Of a stretch of 35,184 bases of DNA, positions 16,342 to 24,746 are shown piece by piece (the stretch's first letter is position 1; every line of letters starts with the position of its first letter). This stretch comes from Bacillus xiamenensis (lineage in GTDB: Bacteria; Bacillota; Bacilli; Bacillales; Bacillaceae): contig NZ_AMSH01000035.1 of NCBI RefSeq assembly GCF_000300535.1, forward strand, positions 1 through 35,184, written 5' to 3'. The position numbers and the translations under genes were made by a program. Below the pieces are notes generated by a model. The model was not told the DNA's origin and made no database searches. It saw only the letters and a program-made list of their open reading frames with translations.

Positions 16342-17673
16342 TTAAGACCCTGTCGGATCAACAGGGTCTTCATGTGCTGGAATTACTATTAAATCTGATT
16401 TACCAGGTGTCGTATCTTTGCTGTTTTCTAGTTGTTTAAGTAGCCTTTCATACGCTGCAGAAGGATTTGAAATGAAAGATAGCTTTCCGAGGAGATCTTC
16501 ATGCGGAACTATTCCATTCAATGTAGCTACCATTTGAGCATTGGCAACATCATCAACTGGAACATTTCGTGTGAAGGAGATAGCAATATCTTTATAATCA
16601 AACTTCTCATTATTGATGTCTTTAAGCGCTAAATATTCACAGAAAAGTTTGAGCCTTGATTTTAACAACTGGTCAAAGTCTGACTCACTGATTGCTGACT
16701 GATTTTCAAGCTCTTGGAGTTTCAATCGTATTGTTACTCCTGAAGTGTTGCTTTGGAAATTCTCATTTAAATTAACCTGATGACTTTGAGCGTAGATTTC
16801 ATCTTGAAGTAATTGAAGTACGTCTTTTAAGAAAGTGGCATTGATGTCTTTTGTAAGCCATTCCACTTCAGAATTTGGATTAGGTAACTTAATAATACCG
16901 TTTTCTCGCATTTTTTTAGCGTCTTCCATTTTAATGTTACAGTTTTTAAAAACGAGATAAGAGTTTCGATGATCCATGATTTCTTGTGCTGATACCGACA
17001 GGATAGCATTGTAAATGTCGATAATCTTCATAATATCTTCAAATGTAGATTTCTTAGAATCGTTATTCTTTAGTTCTCTTACTGGACAGCGTGAAAACCT
17101 ATGTGGCTTTTCTTGTAAAAGTTCATAAGTTCCACCATTAATCTTATAATTTCGGAAATGGGTGTCATCCCAGACATCAATGTACTCACTTTCATCAAAT
17201 TTAACTTTATATTTACGAACAGCTAAAGTAATCCTATTTTCAACAGAATTATCGTGTAGCACAATCATTTCAGACGGATGATATACAGCACACTGAAAAT
17301 CACCTTCGCTATTAATAAAGCTAACCTCATATGCATGACCATTGATCGAAGATATAATTTTTAATTTAATGTTATGGTTGTGTTCCCATGTATTAAAGTT
17401 GTAATCAATCAAACTTAAAAACTCTTTGTTATCTGTTTTAGAATTGTAACTTACTGGTTTACCCAACAAATATCCAACACTGTTTTGAACCATCTTCCTG
17501 CAATAGTTAAAGTAAACCCTCATATCATTTTTCATCGGGTCATTGGCAATACGTTTATGAAGAATGTCATGATCCCCACTATAGTATCGCCATTTTTTAT
17601 CATAATTGGGTTTAGTCATTTTCAATTCATCTAGCAGCTTTTTTATAATTTCTTCTTTATCAAAAATACTCAT
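16342..17673 (-). CDS. Portal protein (SPP1 Gp6-like)
   Basis: 443 residues. Hallmarks of the SPP1 gp6 family: KKWRYYSGDHDIL near residues 26-38, RVYFNYCRKMVQNSVGYLLGKPV (about 52-74) and the AYEVSFINSEGDF wing. Next come the FSRCPVRELKNND strand and the long FEDIMKIIDIYNAILSVSAQEIMDH helix with DVLQLLQDEIY. The C-terminal TSGVTIRLKLQELENQSA motif follows. The portal forms the dodecameric channel for DNA packaging. The gene lies 8 bp after the large terminase. Its last codons form a perfect 10-bp inverted repeat (16344-16353/16361-16370) that may act as an RNA hairpin or weak terminator. Confidence 0.9.
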   Translation of the reverse strand: MSIFDKEEIIKKLLDELKMTKPNYDKKWRYYSGDHDILHKRIANDPMKNDMRVYFNYCRKMVQNSVGYLLGKPVSYNSKTDNKEFLSLIDYNFNTWEHNHNIKLKIISSINGHAYEVSFINSEGDFQCAVYHPSEMIVLHDNSVENRITLAVRKYKVKFDESEYIDVWDDTHFRNYKINGGTYELLQEKPHRFSRCPVRELKNNDSKKSTFEDIMKIIDIYNAILSVSAQEIMDHRNSYLVFKNCNIKMEDAKKMRENGIIKLPNPNSEVEWLTKDINATFLKDVLQLLQDEIYAQSHQVNLNENFQSNTSGVTIRLKLQELENQSAISESDFDQLLKSRLKLFCEYLALKDINNEKFDYKDIAISFTRNVPVDDVANAQMVATLNGIVPHEDLLGKLSFISNPSAAYERLLKQLENSKDTTPGKSDLIVIPAHEDPVDPTGS

Positions 17674-17681
17674 ACACCTCT

Positions 17682-19433
17682 TTAGAAGAACCAGTTCTTA
17701 GGTATTGATTGAACATATCCTATGTCTTCTACTTCATTTATTCTTTTAGACCATTCTGCAACTGCATCAGGAAAGTCGTCATAAGCAGAGAAATCCGCTC
17801 CAGCGAAATCCTTGAGTTGTTGAATGGCATCTTCATCCTCTTCATTAAAAATGATTCTTCCCATATTTACATCACCGACAATAGTGTTGATTCTGTCATC
17901 CTTGTTTTTAGTAACAGCATTATTCAACCACTCAATATTTCTGCCAGATAATACAGGATCTTTTTTAACTAGTTCTTGAAGTTGAATTACATCCGCTCCG
18001 TTGTACACGTTTTTCTCAATGTTGACAAAAGTAATGTCGGGATATTGTTTGAGCAACTTCAACGTGCAAGCCATGTAATCCTCATACTCACCTTTAAAGA
18101 CAGTACCTTTACGAACGTATTTGATATTCATATCTGAGATACTGCCTACAACAAAAGCGTAATAGTCTTTTTTCTTCTTTTGTTTGTTTCGTGTTCCTGC
18201 TGGATCAATAGAAAGCATGGTTTTAACAAAGTCATGACTTTCAATTTTCTCAGCAGATTCAGTAATAATAGTTTTGAATTTCTTTTGTCCAGTAGAGGTG
18301 ATGACACCTTGGACTTCCTGGTTATATGCAACTGGGTTTTCATAATAAGCAAGAGCCATTTCTAATGGGTTCCAGTAACTTTCCCACAGAATCGGAAATC
18401 TCATTTCCTTTTCATTTTGATAATAAAACTCTTTTGCATGTTGCAGCCTGTTCTCGTTTTTAGAATCTGAAAGAATGTCTTTAAATTCAGCCCATAGACC
18501 AGAATTAAACAATTCATCAATATCATCTACAAGAATCCCTTTTTCTTTACGAACCTTCCAGGTAGGTAACTTTTGAAGTCTACTGTAAAAACACTCTGGA
18601 TGCTGAATTGTTCCACATCCAATCATAATGCCACCTTGTCTAACCATTTTCCCATTTTCATCAAATTGTGGTTTTTGGAACGCAAAGTTAACATCTGAAG
18701 AAAAGCGACTCCATTTTTTCTCTCTGTTTGCATCCGTAGCACAATCGTCATTGTTTTGGTAATCATCTAAAATGGCTAACTCAATTCGAGTGTTTCCATA
18801 CTTCCTACCCCTCATATCTGTTTTACTACTGATACTTTCAACCATCGTTCCATTTGTAAACTCAAGTTGCGAAGAATTACAGATGTATTTTTTGTTTGTG
18901 GGATCTAAAAGCTTGCCATAGCACGACTCAATATAAACGTTGCCTACAAAAACTTCTTTGATTTGCTTAATAAACTTTTCAGCAAGGTCACCAGTCGATG
19001 AGCATACTAATGTGAAAATTCTAAGCTTATTTGCAACAGAAAAAGAAACAGCTGGTAAGTTCGCGAAGGCGCTTTTACCTGTTCCCCTCGGAAGGATATA
19101 CGATTGCTTATCATGTGTATTTCGCAAAAGCATTCCTTCAATGTCTTCCCATATCTCTCTATGAATAGGAGCTATTTCAGACGTATCAGGTGCTCTAAAT
19201 GTATCTTGCAGGAAAAATAAACAGAAGAATTCAAGATTTTTCTGACCTAATTCCCAAGCCAATCCATGATAAGTGAATAAATCTTCTGAACGTTTCACCA
19301 TCATATGAGATGCGAAGTCTTCTGCTTCTGTTTTAGTCATATTCTCTCTGATTGCCTGTTTGACTAAATATTCATATAAAAACATCCTATTTTCAGATGT
19401 GTTTATGTTGATTGATTTGGTTATTTTTATCAC
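17682..19433 (-). CDS. terL: Terminase large subunit
   Basis: 583 residues. ATPase: Walker A PRGTGKS at residues 115-121, Walker B LAILDD at 219-224 and an SSKTDMRGR coupling segment. Nuclease: RNase H-like domain with SIDPAGT (Asp410), VNIEKNVYNGADV and a C-terminal DDFPDAVAEW acidic motif. It translocates DNA into the capsid and cuts it. The start is uncertain: the GTG at 19433 overlaps the only good Shine-Dalgarno (GAGGTGAT) and the next in-frame ATG is at 19385. Portal follows at once. The small terminase gene lies upstream but is separated by an inverted recombinase gene and 380 bp of non-coding DNA. Confidence 0.92.
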   Translation of the reverse strand: MIKITKSININTSENRMFLYEYLVKQAIRENMTKTEAEDFASHMMVKRSEDLFTYHGLAWELGQKNLEFFCLFFLQDTFRAPDTSEIAPIHREIWEDIEGMLLRNTHDKQSYILPRGTGKSAFANLPAVSFSVANKLRIFTLVCSSTGDLAEKFIKQIKEVFVGNVYIESCYGKLLDPTNKKYICNSSQLEFTNGTMVESISSKTDMRGRKYGNTRIELAILDDYQNNDDCATDANREKKWSRFSSDVNFAFQKPQFDENGKMVRQGGIMIGCGTIQHPECFYSRLQKLPTWKVRKEKGILVDDIDELFNSGLWAEFKDILSDSKNENRLQHAKEFYYQNEKEMRFPILWESYWNPLEMALAYYENPVAYNQEVQGVITSTGQKKFKTIITESAEKIESHDFVKTMLSIDPAGTRNKQKKKKDYYAFVVGSISDMNIKYVRKGTVFKGEYEDYMACTLKLLKQYPDITFVNIEKNVYNGADVIQLQELVKKDPVLSGRNIEWLNNAVTKNKDDRINTIVGDVNMGRIIFNEEDEDAIQQLKDFAGADFSAYDDFPDAVAEWSKRINEVEDIGYVQSIPKNWFF

Positions 19434-19815
19434 CTCGAAACTTTGAAAAATACTGCAAAAAATTTGTACCCTGCTATCGTTTAAAAGGGCATTTTCTAAA
19501 ACAGAAAGGTGGGGGTTAAAGCCTATCTGCTTCCTTTCTAAGCCACGTTATCTACTTCGATATATATTTGTATCAACTGTTTTATCGCTTCTATATCGAG
19601 CTTTAAACACTTTCTAAACGATCTCACTTTTTCATTCTTTGATTCATTAAGAGATAAAGCGTTTATATAGGTATGGGTTCTTAAACGGCCACTTTCTTAC
19701 TCTTTTTACGTTTATAAAGATATCAAAATTAATTAATAAACGTTTATAAATTTATATACACCTTTATAAACATATATGGTATAATAAAAGTAAGATAAAC
19801 GAGAGGATGATCGAC
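19434..19815. promoter_or_regulatory. Non-coding region between large terminase and recombinase: repeats and promoter
   Basis: There is no gene in these 382 bp. Close to the recombinase, ACGTTTATAAA occurs at 19709-19719 and 19740-19750 and a variant at 19760-19770. The middle copy lies in the palindrome TAAACGTTTA. A perfect -10 TATAAT sits at 19780-19785 with only a weak -35. These repeats look like recombinase binding (res or operator) sites. Further left, TCGATATA (19557-19564) is inverted at 19592-19599. A G-rich stretch at about 19505-19515, beside terminase, could belong to the packaging initiation site, but nothing proves it. Confidence 0.45.
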
Positions 19816-20466
19816 ATGACACAAAAGACATTCGGTTACATAAGAGTTAGCTCAAAGGATCAAAACGAAAGCAGACAAATAGCCAATATGACTAAAGTTG
19901 GCATTGATGAGCGTGACCTTTTTATAGATAAACAAAGTGGGAAGAACTTTGACAGACCTTCATATCAAACGCTCAAACAGATTGTTCGATCTGGCGACAC
20001 TATTGTATTTGATTCAATTACTCGTATGGGTAGGAACATGAATGATACTTTAAAGGAATATGATTGGTTCGTGGATAATGGGGTTAAATTAAAATTCATT
20101 AAAGAGCCTATGATCAACACTAGCGAAGATCAAGACGACATCTTAAAAGAAGCTATTCAAAGAATCATTTTAACTCTTCTAACAGCCTTTGCGGAGAAAG
20201 AGCGTGAGGACATCAGGGAGAGACAAGCAGAGGGAATTAAAGGTGCTAAGAAAGCTGGGAAACATCTTGGCAGACCTAAAATGAGCTATGACACTCTAAC
20301 TAAGGAACAAAAGAACATACTTGAAACAAACTATCCTAAATGGAAAAGCTCTGAGATTACAGGTGTTCAATTTGCTGAATTACTGCAGCTTAAAAAGAAT
20401 ACTTTTTATAAAATCATTAAAGAATATGAAAGCAAACAGGAGCAACAAACCCTCTCTATGGTATAA
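19816..20466 (+). CDS. Small serine recombinase (resolvase/invertase family)
   Basis: 216 residues from ATG 19816, 9 nt after GAGAGG; an ATG at 19807 abuts that site. The N-terminal catalytic domain reads GYIRVSSKDQ with nucleophile Ser12, followed by the DKQSGKNFDRPSY and GDTIVFDSITRMGRN motifs. The long E helix (AEKEREDIRERQAEGI) and the basic arm KKAGKHLGRPK come next. A C-terminal helix-turn-helix (about residues 175-205, FAELLQLKKNTFYKIIKEY) follows. Such enzymes act on res/inversion sites or move small elements. It is the only rightward gene inside the leftward morphogenesis block, splitting small and large terminase. A shared hairpin terminates it. Confidence 0.9.
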   Translation: MTQKTFGYIRVSSKDQNESRQIANMTKVGIDERDLFIDKQSGKNFDRPSYQTLKQIVRSGDTIVFDSITRMGRNMNDTLKEYDWFVDNGVKLKFIKEPMINTSEDQDDILKEAIQRIILTLLTAFAEKEREDIRERQAEGIKGAKKAGKHLGRPKMSYDTLTKEQKNILETNYPKWKSSEITGVQFAELLQLKKNTFYKIIKEYESKQEQQTLSMV

Positions 20467-20484
20467 TATAGATGAGGGTTTTTA
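20447..20484 (+). terminator. Intrinsic terminator of the recombinase gene
   Basis: AAACCCTC (20447-20454) pairs with GAGGGTTT (20474-20481), followed by TTTTA. The left arm lies within the last recombinase codons and the right side touches the stop of the convergent small terminase gene. Confidence 0.7.
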
Positions 20485-20889
20485 TTGCTTTTCCTTAGAT
20501 TTCTTCCACTTCTTAATCTCATCTTCGATTGTTTCTTTATCTACTTCATTAGACTTTGTTTCAGTGATTTCAACCTTAGATGTTGGAGTACCTTCTGAAT
20601 ATGCCAGCAGCGTTTTGAGTGCGTCTAGCTGATCCTTAGTCTTTTGACTATCATCCATACCGATATTCTCCAATTTTTTAAACCAATTTTTAGCTCTTGC
20701 GCTTCTTTCTTGCTGTGCTAAAAGTTTGAAGTTTTGTATCTCATTGTCCAGCTCCAGTGAGTATTCATTATCTTTTCTCCACAAGTATAATGCGTTACGA
20801 CTGACTCCAATTTCATCAGCAATAGCTTGCATTGTCTTCCTTCCTTCAGCTAATAATGAGATCGATTTAATCTTTCTTTCATCTAACAT
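20482..20889 (-). CDS. terS: Terminase small subunit (HTH, phBC6A51-like)
   Basis: 135 residues. The N-terminal helix-turn-helix reads IKSISLLAEGRKTMQAIADE, then IGVSRNALYLWRKDNEY (about residues 7-43). This is the DNA-recognition domain of phBC6A51-type small terminases. A helical oligomerisation region follows, and then an acidic to basic tail ending KKWKKSKEKQ. It recognises the packaging site and loads the large subunit. It closes a leftward operon that begins with tail genes. The recombinase gene separates it from terL, so the two subunits are probably not on one simple transcript. Confidence 0.75.
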   Translation of the reverse strand: MLDERKIKSISLLAEGRKTMQAIADEIGVSRNALYLWRKDNEYSLELDNEIQNFKLLAQQERSARAKNWFKKLENIGMDDSQKTKDQLDALKTLLAYSEGTPTSKVEITETKSNEVDKETIEDEIKKWKKSKEKQ

Positions 20890-20897
20890 GTTTTGCT

Positions 20898-21248
20898 TTA
20901 CACTCCTTTAGCAACTGAGAGGGAATTCAACATAGATTTAGCGTACGTTACAGCATCATCGTGCCTGGTTCCGAGAAGTAGAAGTAAACCATCAATGAGC
21001 GTGTCTACGAATTTTCTTCCTTCTTCCATAGCTTCTTCATCTAATGATCGTAACTTTTGTCGCTCCTCTTCCGAATCAACTTTAATATAATATTTTGGTG
21101 ATGTGTATGCTTCCAATAATTCTGTTTTATATCTTTCAAGAATCTTATATCTTTGATGTATTGTGCCAATAGTGTCAATCATATCGACGAAAATATTTTT
21201 GAACTTATTCCAGTCAGGGTATCGTATTAAAATTTCACATCCACTCAA
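20898..21248 (-). CDS. Phage protein, unknown function
   Basis: 116 residues, mostly helical: DWNKFKNIFVDMIDTIGTIH, then RYKILERYKTELLEAY, an acidic turn (DSEEERQKLRSLDEE), then FVDTLIDGLLLLLGTRHDD. There are no membrane, Cys or catalytic motifs. It overlaps the preceding gene by 4 bp (ATGA) and is 8 bp before terS, so it is translated in one chain with the tail/terminase operon. I do not recognise the family. Confidence 0.6.
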   Translation of the reverse strand: MSGCEILIRYPDWNKFKNIFVDMIDTIGTIHQRYKILERYKTELLEAYTSPKYYIKVDSEEERQKLRSLDEEAMEEGRKFVDTLIDGLLLLLGTRHDDAVTYAKSMLNSLSVAKGV

Positions 21249-21679
21249 TACTTAAACACTTCCTTTGGATTTTCTACAAACGAGAATCTCCCTCTGCATT
21301 CATCGGCATCTTTACTCACCGACAAAACTTCTTCAATCTCATCTTTATATTCCTCAACAATGTGATCAACTGTTTCTTTTACTTCTTCACTTGGTTCATA
21401 AAACGGGTCTAACCTATGATTGGCCAATTGATCATTCTCAAACTCTAGCTTGGCAATATGATCTAGCATTTCTTTGGTAACTCTTTTGAATCCATCAATA
21501 TCAAACATTTGTGTGTTGTTTTCTTTACAGGAATCACACCTTTGAGGTGAAAACTCACCACCTAAAGTACGGCATATATTAGATACCATATTCAGGATTC
21601 CTTCTGGTGAGTTGCAACGCTCAACTAAACATTTGTCACAATCCACTGCAATAAACTCTTTTTTGATCTTTTTAAACAT
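21245..21679 (-). CDS. Cys-rich (probable zinc-binding) phage protein, unknown function
   Basis: 144 residues. The N-terminal third has two CxxC knuckles (CDKC at about 14-17 and CDSC at about 48-51) plus extra Cys (ERC, NIC), the pattern of a small structural zinc-binding domain. The remainder is acidic and helical (PSEEVKETVDHIVEEYKDEI). The gene overlaps both neighbours by a few bases. Small zinc-domain proteins occur in phage tail and packaging operons, but I cannot assign a role. Confidence 0.6.
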   Translation of the reverse strand: MFKKIKKEFIAVDCDKCLVERCNSPEGILNMVSNICRTLGGEFSPQRCDSCKENNTQMFDIDGFKRVTKEMLDHIAKLEFENDQLANHRLDPFYEPSEEVKETVDHIVEEYKDEIEEVLSVSKDADECRGRFSFVENPKEVFKY

Positions 21680-21971
21680 TTTTGCTCACCCCTGGTAGAA
21701 TAATACTTCCTGGCGGTACGTCAATAATAAGTTCTTTGTGTACCTCTTCAATATATTCATCTACTGACAAACGATTTTTTTCAGCAAAAACAGAAATTTC
21801 AATGTTATAGAATCCATCTAATGATTTTAAAGCATTTAAATCTGTTGTTAATTTATCGAATTTCCATTTTCTCTCTCTATCTAGTTGACGGATTTCCCAC
21901 TCCACTTCATTTACCTTTCTAACGATACCGTCCGCAATTTCTTGAACATTAATGTCACTTTTCTTTTCCAT
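21672..21971 (-). CDS. Small helical protein, unknown function
   Basis: 99 residues. The N-terminal half is a charged coil (VNEVEWEIRQLDRERKWKFD, KLTTDLNALKSLDGFYNIE) and the C-terminal half ends with a short hydrophobic strand pair (IDVPPGSIILPGVSKNV). The start ATG at 21971 lies 5-6 nt after GAGGATTGATTTAAGG-like sequence. It belongs to the leftward tail operon and overlaps the following gene by 8 bp. I do not recognise it. Confidence 0.55.
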   Translation of the reverse strand: MEKKSDINVQEIADGIVRKVNEVEWEIRQLDRERKWKFDKLTTDLNALKSLDGFYNIEISVFAEKNRLSVDEYIEEVHKELIIDVPPGSIILPGVSKNV

Positions 21972-22019
21972 CCTTAAATCAATCCTCTCTAATTTTGATT
22001 CCGTTGTATTTAACGTGTC

Positions 22020-22484
22020 TTACAGCTCATCTAACGCTTTAATAACTTGCTCCGTCTTATTATCCAAATCACTGTCAACAAGCTGATCTACAGCATCCTC
22101 GACACTCTTGATATGATCTAGCACCTTTTGAATGCTTTCTTCGGGAAATGACATCATAATCTGTCCCATCAACCCACTATCGACTAAGTTGATATACGCA
22201 CCCATTTTAGATTTCAGGTTATTTGGGATTTTAAGGTTTGTAAATTTTTTGATGATCAAGAAATACAACCAATCAATCATAGCAACTTCATCAATCTTCA
22301 AACCTTTTTTATCTCCGTTGAAGTAATCGGTATTTAACTCTTTTAACACTTCCGCAATTTTACTGGGCGCAAACTCTGGATAAATATAAAGATGGAACTC
22401 TTCATTCAATTGAACCTTCTTTTTCTCATCATATTTCTTAGCGAGATCACCTAATGTCGTTAAATTCACTGCTTTCGTTGTCAT
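22020..22484 (-). CDS. Probable tail assembly chaperone
   Basis: 154 residues, acidic and helical: LNEEFHLYIYPEFAPSKIAE, then EVAMIDWLYFLIIKKFTNLK, KMGAYINLVDSGLMGQIMMS and a C-terminal VEDAVDQLVDSDLDNKTEQV. Proteins of this size and composition placed after the tail tube gene usually act as chaperones that coat the tape measure before tube polymerisation. In most siphoviruses the tape measure follows immediately. Here it is far away, beyond the head genes. Assignment rests mainly on position and composition. Confidence 0.45.
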   Translation of the reverse strand: MTTKAVNLTTLGDLAKKYDEKKKVQLNEEFHLYIYPEFAPSKIAEVLKELNTDYFNGDKKGLKIDEVAMIDWLYFLIIKKFTNLKIPNNLKSKMGAYINLVDSGLMGQIMMSFPEESIQKVLDHIKSVEDAVDQLVDSDLDNKTEQVIKALDEL

Positions 22485-22657
22485 TTAGATTCACCCGCTA
22501 GCTTAGCCTTTTCACGACTAATGAAAATTTGTATAGATGTTTTAAAAGATTGAAGGAACATTTCAATTCTCGTTTCATCTTCCAGTAAATCCTTAACATC
22601 AAAAACGCATTTAATATACCTAGTATTCTCGTTACTTTTAATTTCGTTTGTTGTCAT
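22481..22657 (-). CDS. Small protein of the tail module, unknown function
   Basis: 58 residues from ATG 22657, 8 nt after AAAGGAGAATG. A longer reading to 22711 starts inside a terminator-like hairpin and lacks a signal. The sequence MTTNEIKSNENTRYIKCVFD, then EDETRIEMFLQSFKTSIQIF, suggests one strand and two helices. It overlaps the chaperone-like gene by 4 bp. The two start with similar MTT openings, but I see no duplication beyond that. Confidence 0.6.
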   Translation of the reverse strand: MTTNEIKSNENTRYIKCVFDVKDLLEDETRIEMFLQSFKTSIQIFISREKAKLAGESK

Positions 22658-22681
22658 TTTCCATTCTCCTTTTTGTGTGAA

Positions 22682-22717
22682 TATATAAAGGGGTGTGCAA
22701 TTATTTATCACACACCC
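22682..22717 (-). terminator. Hairpin after the tail tube gene (terminator or attenuator)
   Basis: GGGTGTG pairs with CACACCC (22711-22717 with 22691-22697) across a 13-nt loop. It is followed on the minus strand by CTTTATATATTC, a weak U-tract. A partial terminator here would keep tube protein levels above those of the chaperones. Confidence 0.5.
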
Positions 22718-22724
22718 AAATAAA

Positions 22725-23525
22725 TTAATCTCCTAAATCTCCATCATCGTCAGGCGTTGAGTTGCCAGGTGTAGAAGGCGCTGCTCCTTTTGAGCCATCT
22801 TCATTACGCTTAACTCTTGCAAAACGTCCGATCTTTCCATTGTCATCTGCAAGAGCTCTATACCCCAATTCTGGAGTAAATGGTTGTCCAGCTTCCAAAG
22901 ACATATCAAACTCTCCCGAGAAGTTAACTTTAGGCAACTGGATATAAAGGTCGCTGTAAGTTTTGTTAGTGACTGGATCATACTCTAGGGTATGAAGTTC
23001 TAGGTAATAGTTCTCCGAGAATTTATTACCATTGATTTCAACAGTTTCAGCATCAACTTCAATTAAGTAATGAACTGTAACTTGTTCACCTTTTTTAGCA
23101 AAAGTATTGGATAATGTATAACTCGTTCCAGAAACGGCAGTCTGATAGACTTCACCATTGGCTTTATTTGTGAATGTAACTTCTGAATCTTCTAAAGGTG
23201 TTTTTGTCAAGGTAACACCGTTTGAATCACTAACTGATAGAACTTCGTCTTCGTAAACAGAAATAGTTTCATTCTCAATGGAAACTCCTTGCTGCATTGC
23301 CATGAAATCAAGATCAAAGAATGCGTTCCTAACGTTACCCGAAACTTCTTTGCTTGAGTTAATTACATATAAATCTTTGTTTCCCCAGCCGCCTTTTAAA
23401 AAGTCCTGCTGAACTTGTTGTGCGAGGGATGTTAATTGTGTTACGGCCGATCCAATCACTTTCCCTGTACTAATTTGTTTCATTGTCACTTTACATACGT
23501 CATGTATAACGGTCGTCTTTGCCAT
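22725..23525 (-). CDS. Major tail (tube) protein
   Basis: 266 residues. Beta-rich throughout, with the usual tail tube opening (KVTMKQISTGKVIGSAVTQL) and strand repeats such as ENETISVYEDEVLSVSDSNG. The long YYLELHTLEYDPVTNKTYSD hairpin and LYIQLPKVNFSGEFDMSLE also fit. It ends in a disordered Gly/Pro/Asp tail (about residues 245-266), often exposed or extended in tube proteins. The gene has its own ribosome binding site (AAGGAGTTG) and a hairpin behind it, consistent with high expression. The family call is by pattern. Confidence 0.75.
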   Translation of the reverse strand: MAKTTVIHDVCKVTMKQISTGKVIGSAVTQLTSLAQQVQQDFLKGGWGNKDLYVINSSKEVSGNVRNAFFDLDFMAMQQGVSIENETISVYEDEVLSVSDSNGVTLTKTPLEDSEVTFTNKANGEVYQTAVSGTSYTLSNTFAKKGEQVTVHYLIEVDAETVEINGNKFSENYYLELHTLEYDPVTNKTYSDLYIQLPKVNFSGEFDMSLEAGQPFTPELGYRALADDNGKIGRFARVKRNEDGSKGAAPSTPGNSTPDDDGDLGD

Positions 23526-23568
23526 TTCTAAATAAACAACTCCTTAAATAATAAAAAGACTGAATTTA

Positions 23569-24282
23569 TCAGCCTAGTAATTTTTTGATTGATTCTGAAT
23601 CTTTGTGTGACAAGTGGTGTTTCTCCTCAACGTATAGATCAATATGATCGTCCCATCTATTAATCTTCACTTCTGAACTGACAGTAGCAAAAATAACAGA
23701 CGCATCATGATTTACTTTTTTTTGTATGCGATGATATGTAAGGTAAAGCTGGTAAAGTGACCACTCATTAATAGCGGAATAATCTATGCCTGTCGTTGCT
23801 ACAACCGCACTAATCATGTCTGATAGATCAGCACCGTCATCACTTGATTTTAATTCCTTAGAAATCTGATTAAGCTCTTCTATCTCTGAATTTGGTGATT
23901 TCTTGTCCTCGTTAATTAGATGCATCTTCAAGACAAGACTTCTCAACTCCATGAAGTTTTCATTCGATACCTTTAACATGATCTCTTTATCATTGAAAAC
24001 CTTGATAAATATAGATTGATAAGCATCTAAATACAGCGGATGCATCAAGATTAGTTGAAATAAATTACGACCACTAACCATCTCTTCAATGTCCTGGGCA
24101 TCAAGTTTATCTTTCAAGACCTGTCGCATAGATTCAGCTATTTTATCTTTGTGATCTGCCATCAATTGAAGATCACTTGAGAAATCAACATACTCTTTAA
24201 TCTTGATGAAGTGACAATCCCCTATTGGTGTTTTTACAGGCTGACCAGTTCCGAAAAGCTGCATAAAATCATTTGATTTCAT
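23569..24282 (-). CDS. Tail-module protein, unknown function
   Basis: 237 residues, soluble and mainly helical. Segments: MKSNDFMQLFGTGQPVKTPI, GDCHFIKIKEYVDFSSDLQL, a helical core (KIAESMRQVLKDKLDAQD), and AINEWSLYQLYLTYHRIQKK near residue 170. A short WDDHIDLYVEE strand region precedes the end. It overlaps the tail-completion gene by 4 bp and precedes the tube gene. The SLYQLYLTYHR stretch resembles helices of phage tail chaperones, but I cannot assign it. Confidence 0.55.
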   Translation of the reverse strand: MKSNDFMQLFGTGQPVKTPIGDCHFIKIKEYVDFSSDLQLMADHKDKIAESMRQVLKDKLDAQDIEEMVSGRNLFQLILMHPLYLDAYQSIFIKVFNDKEIMLKVSNENFMELRSLVLKMHLINEDKKSPNSEIEELNQISKELKSSDDGADLSDMISAVVATTGIDYSAINEWSLYQLYLTYHRIQKKVNHDASVIFATVSSEVKINRWDDHIDLYVEEKHHLSHKDSESIKKLLG

Positions 24283-24746
24283 TTACTTGCACCAAAAGTA
24301 AAAATAAGCTTATAACCGATATAACCCTTTGGAGTATTTGGAATTAGCAATCGTTTGTAATTCACAATTTTTCCGAAGCCAGTTGCTCTGCTATCAAAAA
24401 GTAGCTGTGCAAGATTGTCTTGAATCTTTAAGTTTCTTAATTCAATTTGTTCCACTTCATCAATACTGGTATAGATGTCAATCATGATATCTTGGGATTG
24501 AATTTGCAGGTTATTTGTGGGAGTACCGTTCGCTAAGTACATACACATTCTAGCAATTGGTTTTTCATCTTCCAGATCATCTGTTTTGGGTGATCTGTAG
24601 ATTAACAAGGGGATTTGATCATCATTTGTTACATCTGGATGATCTGAAGATAATGGGGATTCTTTATAGAATAAGAACCTATTATTCTTTTCATTAGATG
24701 AAATCAGTCTGTAAATATCCAAAAAGTTTTTCTCAATGTTACTCAT
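24279..24746 (-). CDS. Tail terminator/completion protein candidate (SPP1 gp17-like)
   Basis: 155 residues with an alpha/beta plan seen in tail-to-head joining proteins. There is an N-terminal helix (IEKNFLDIYRLISSNEKNNR), then strands with IARMCMYLANG and QSQDIMIDIYTSIDEVEQIE, which resemble the IDIYT-type core of this group. A helix DNLAQLLFDS and a final strand (YIGYKLIFTFGASK) follow. It overlaps the preceding 56-residue gene by 8 bp. The ribosome binding site AAAGGAGGTGAC is excellent. Position directly before tube-related genes supports the call. Confidence 0.6.
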   Translation of the reverse strand: MSNIEKNFLDIYRLISSNEKNNRFLFYKESPLSSDHPDVTNDDQIPLLIYRSPKTDDLEDEKPIARMCMYLANGTPTNNLQIQSQDIMIDIYTSIDEVEQIELRNLKIQDNLAQLLFDSRATGFGKIVNYKRLLIPNTPKGYIGYKLIFTFGASK

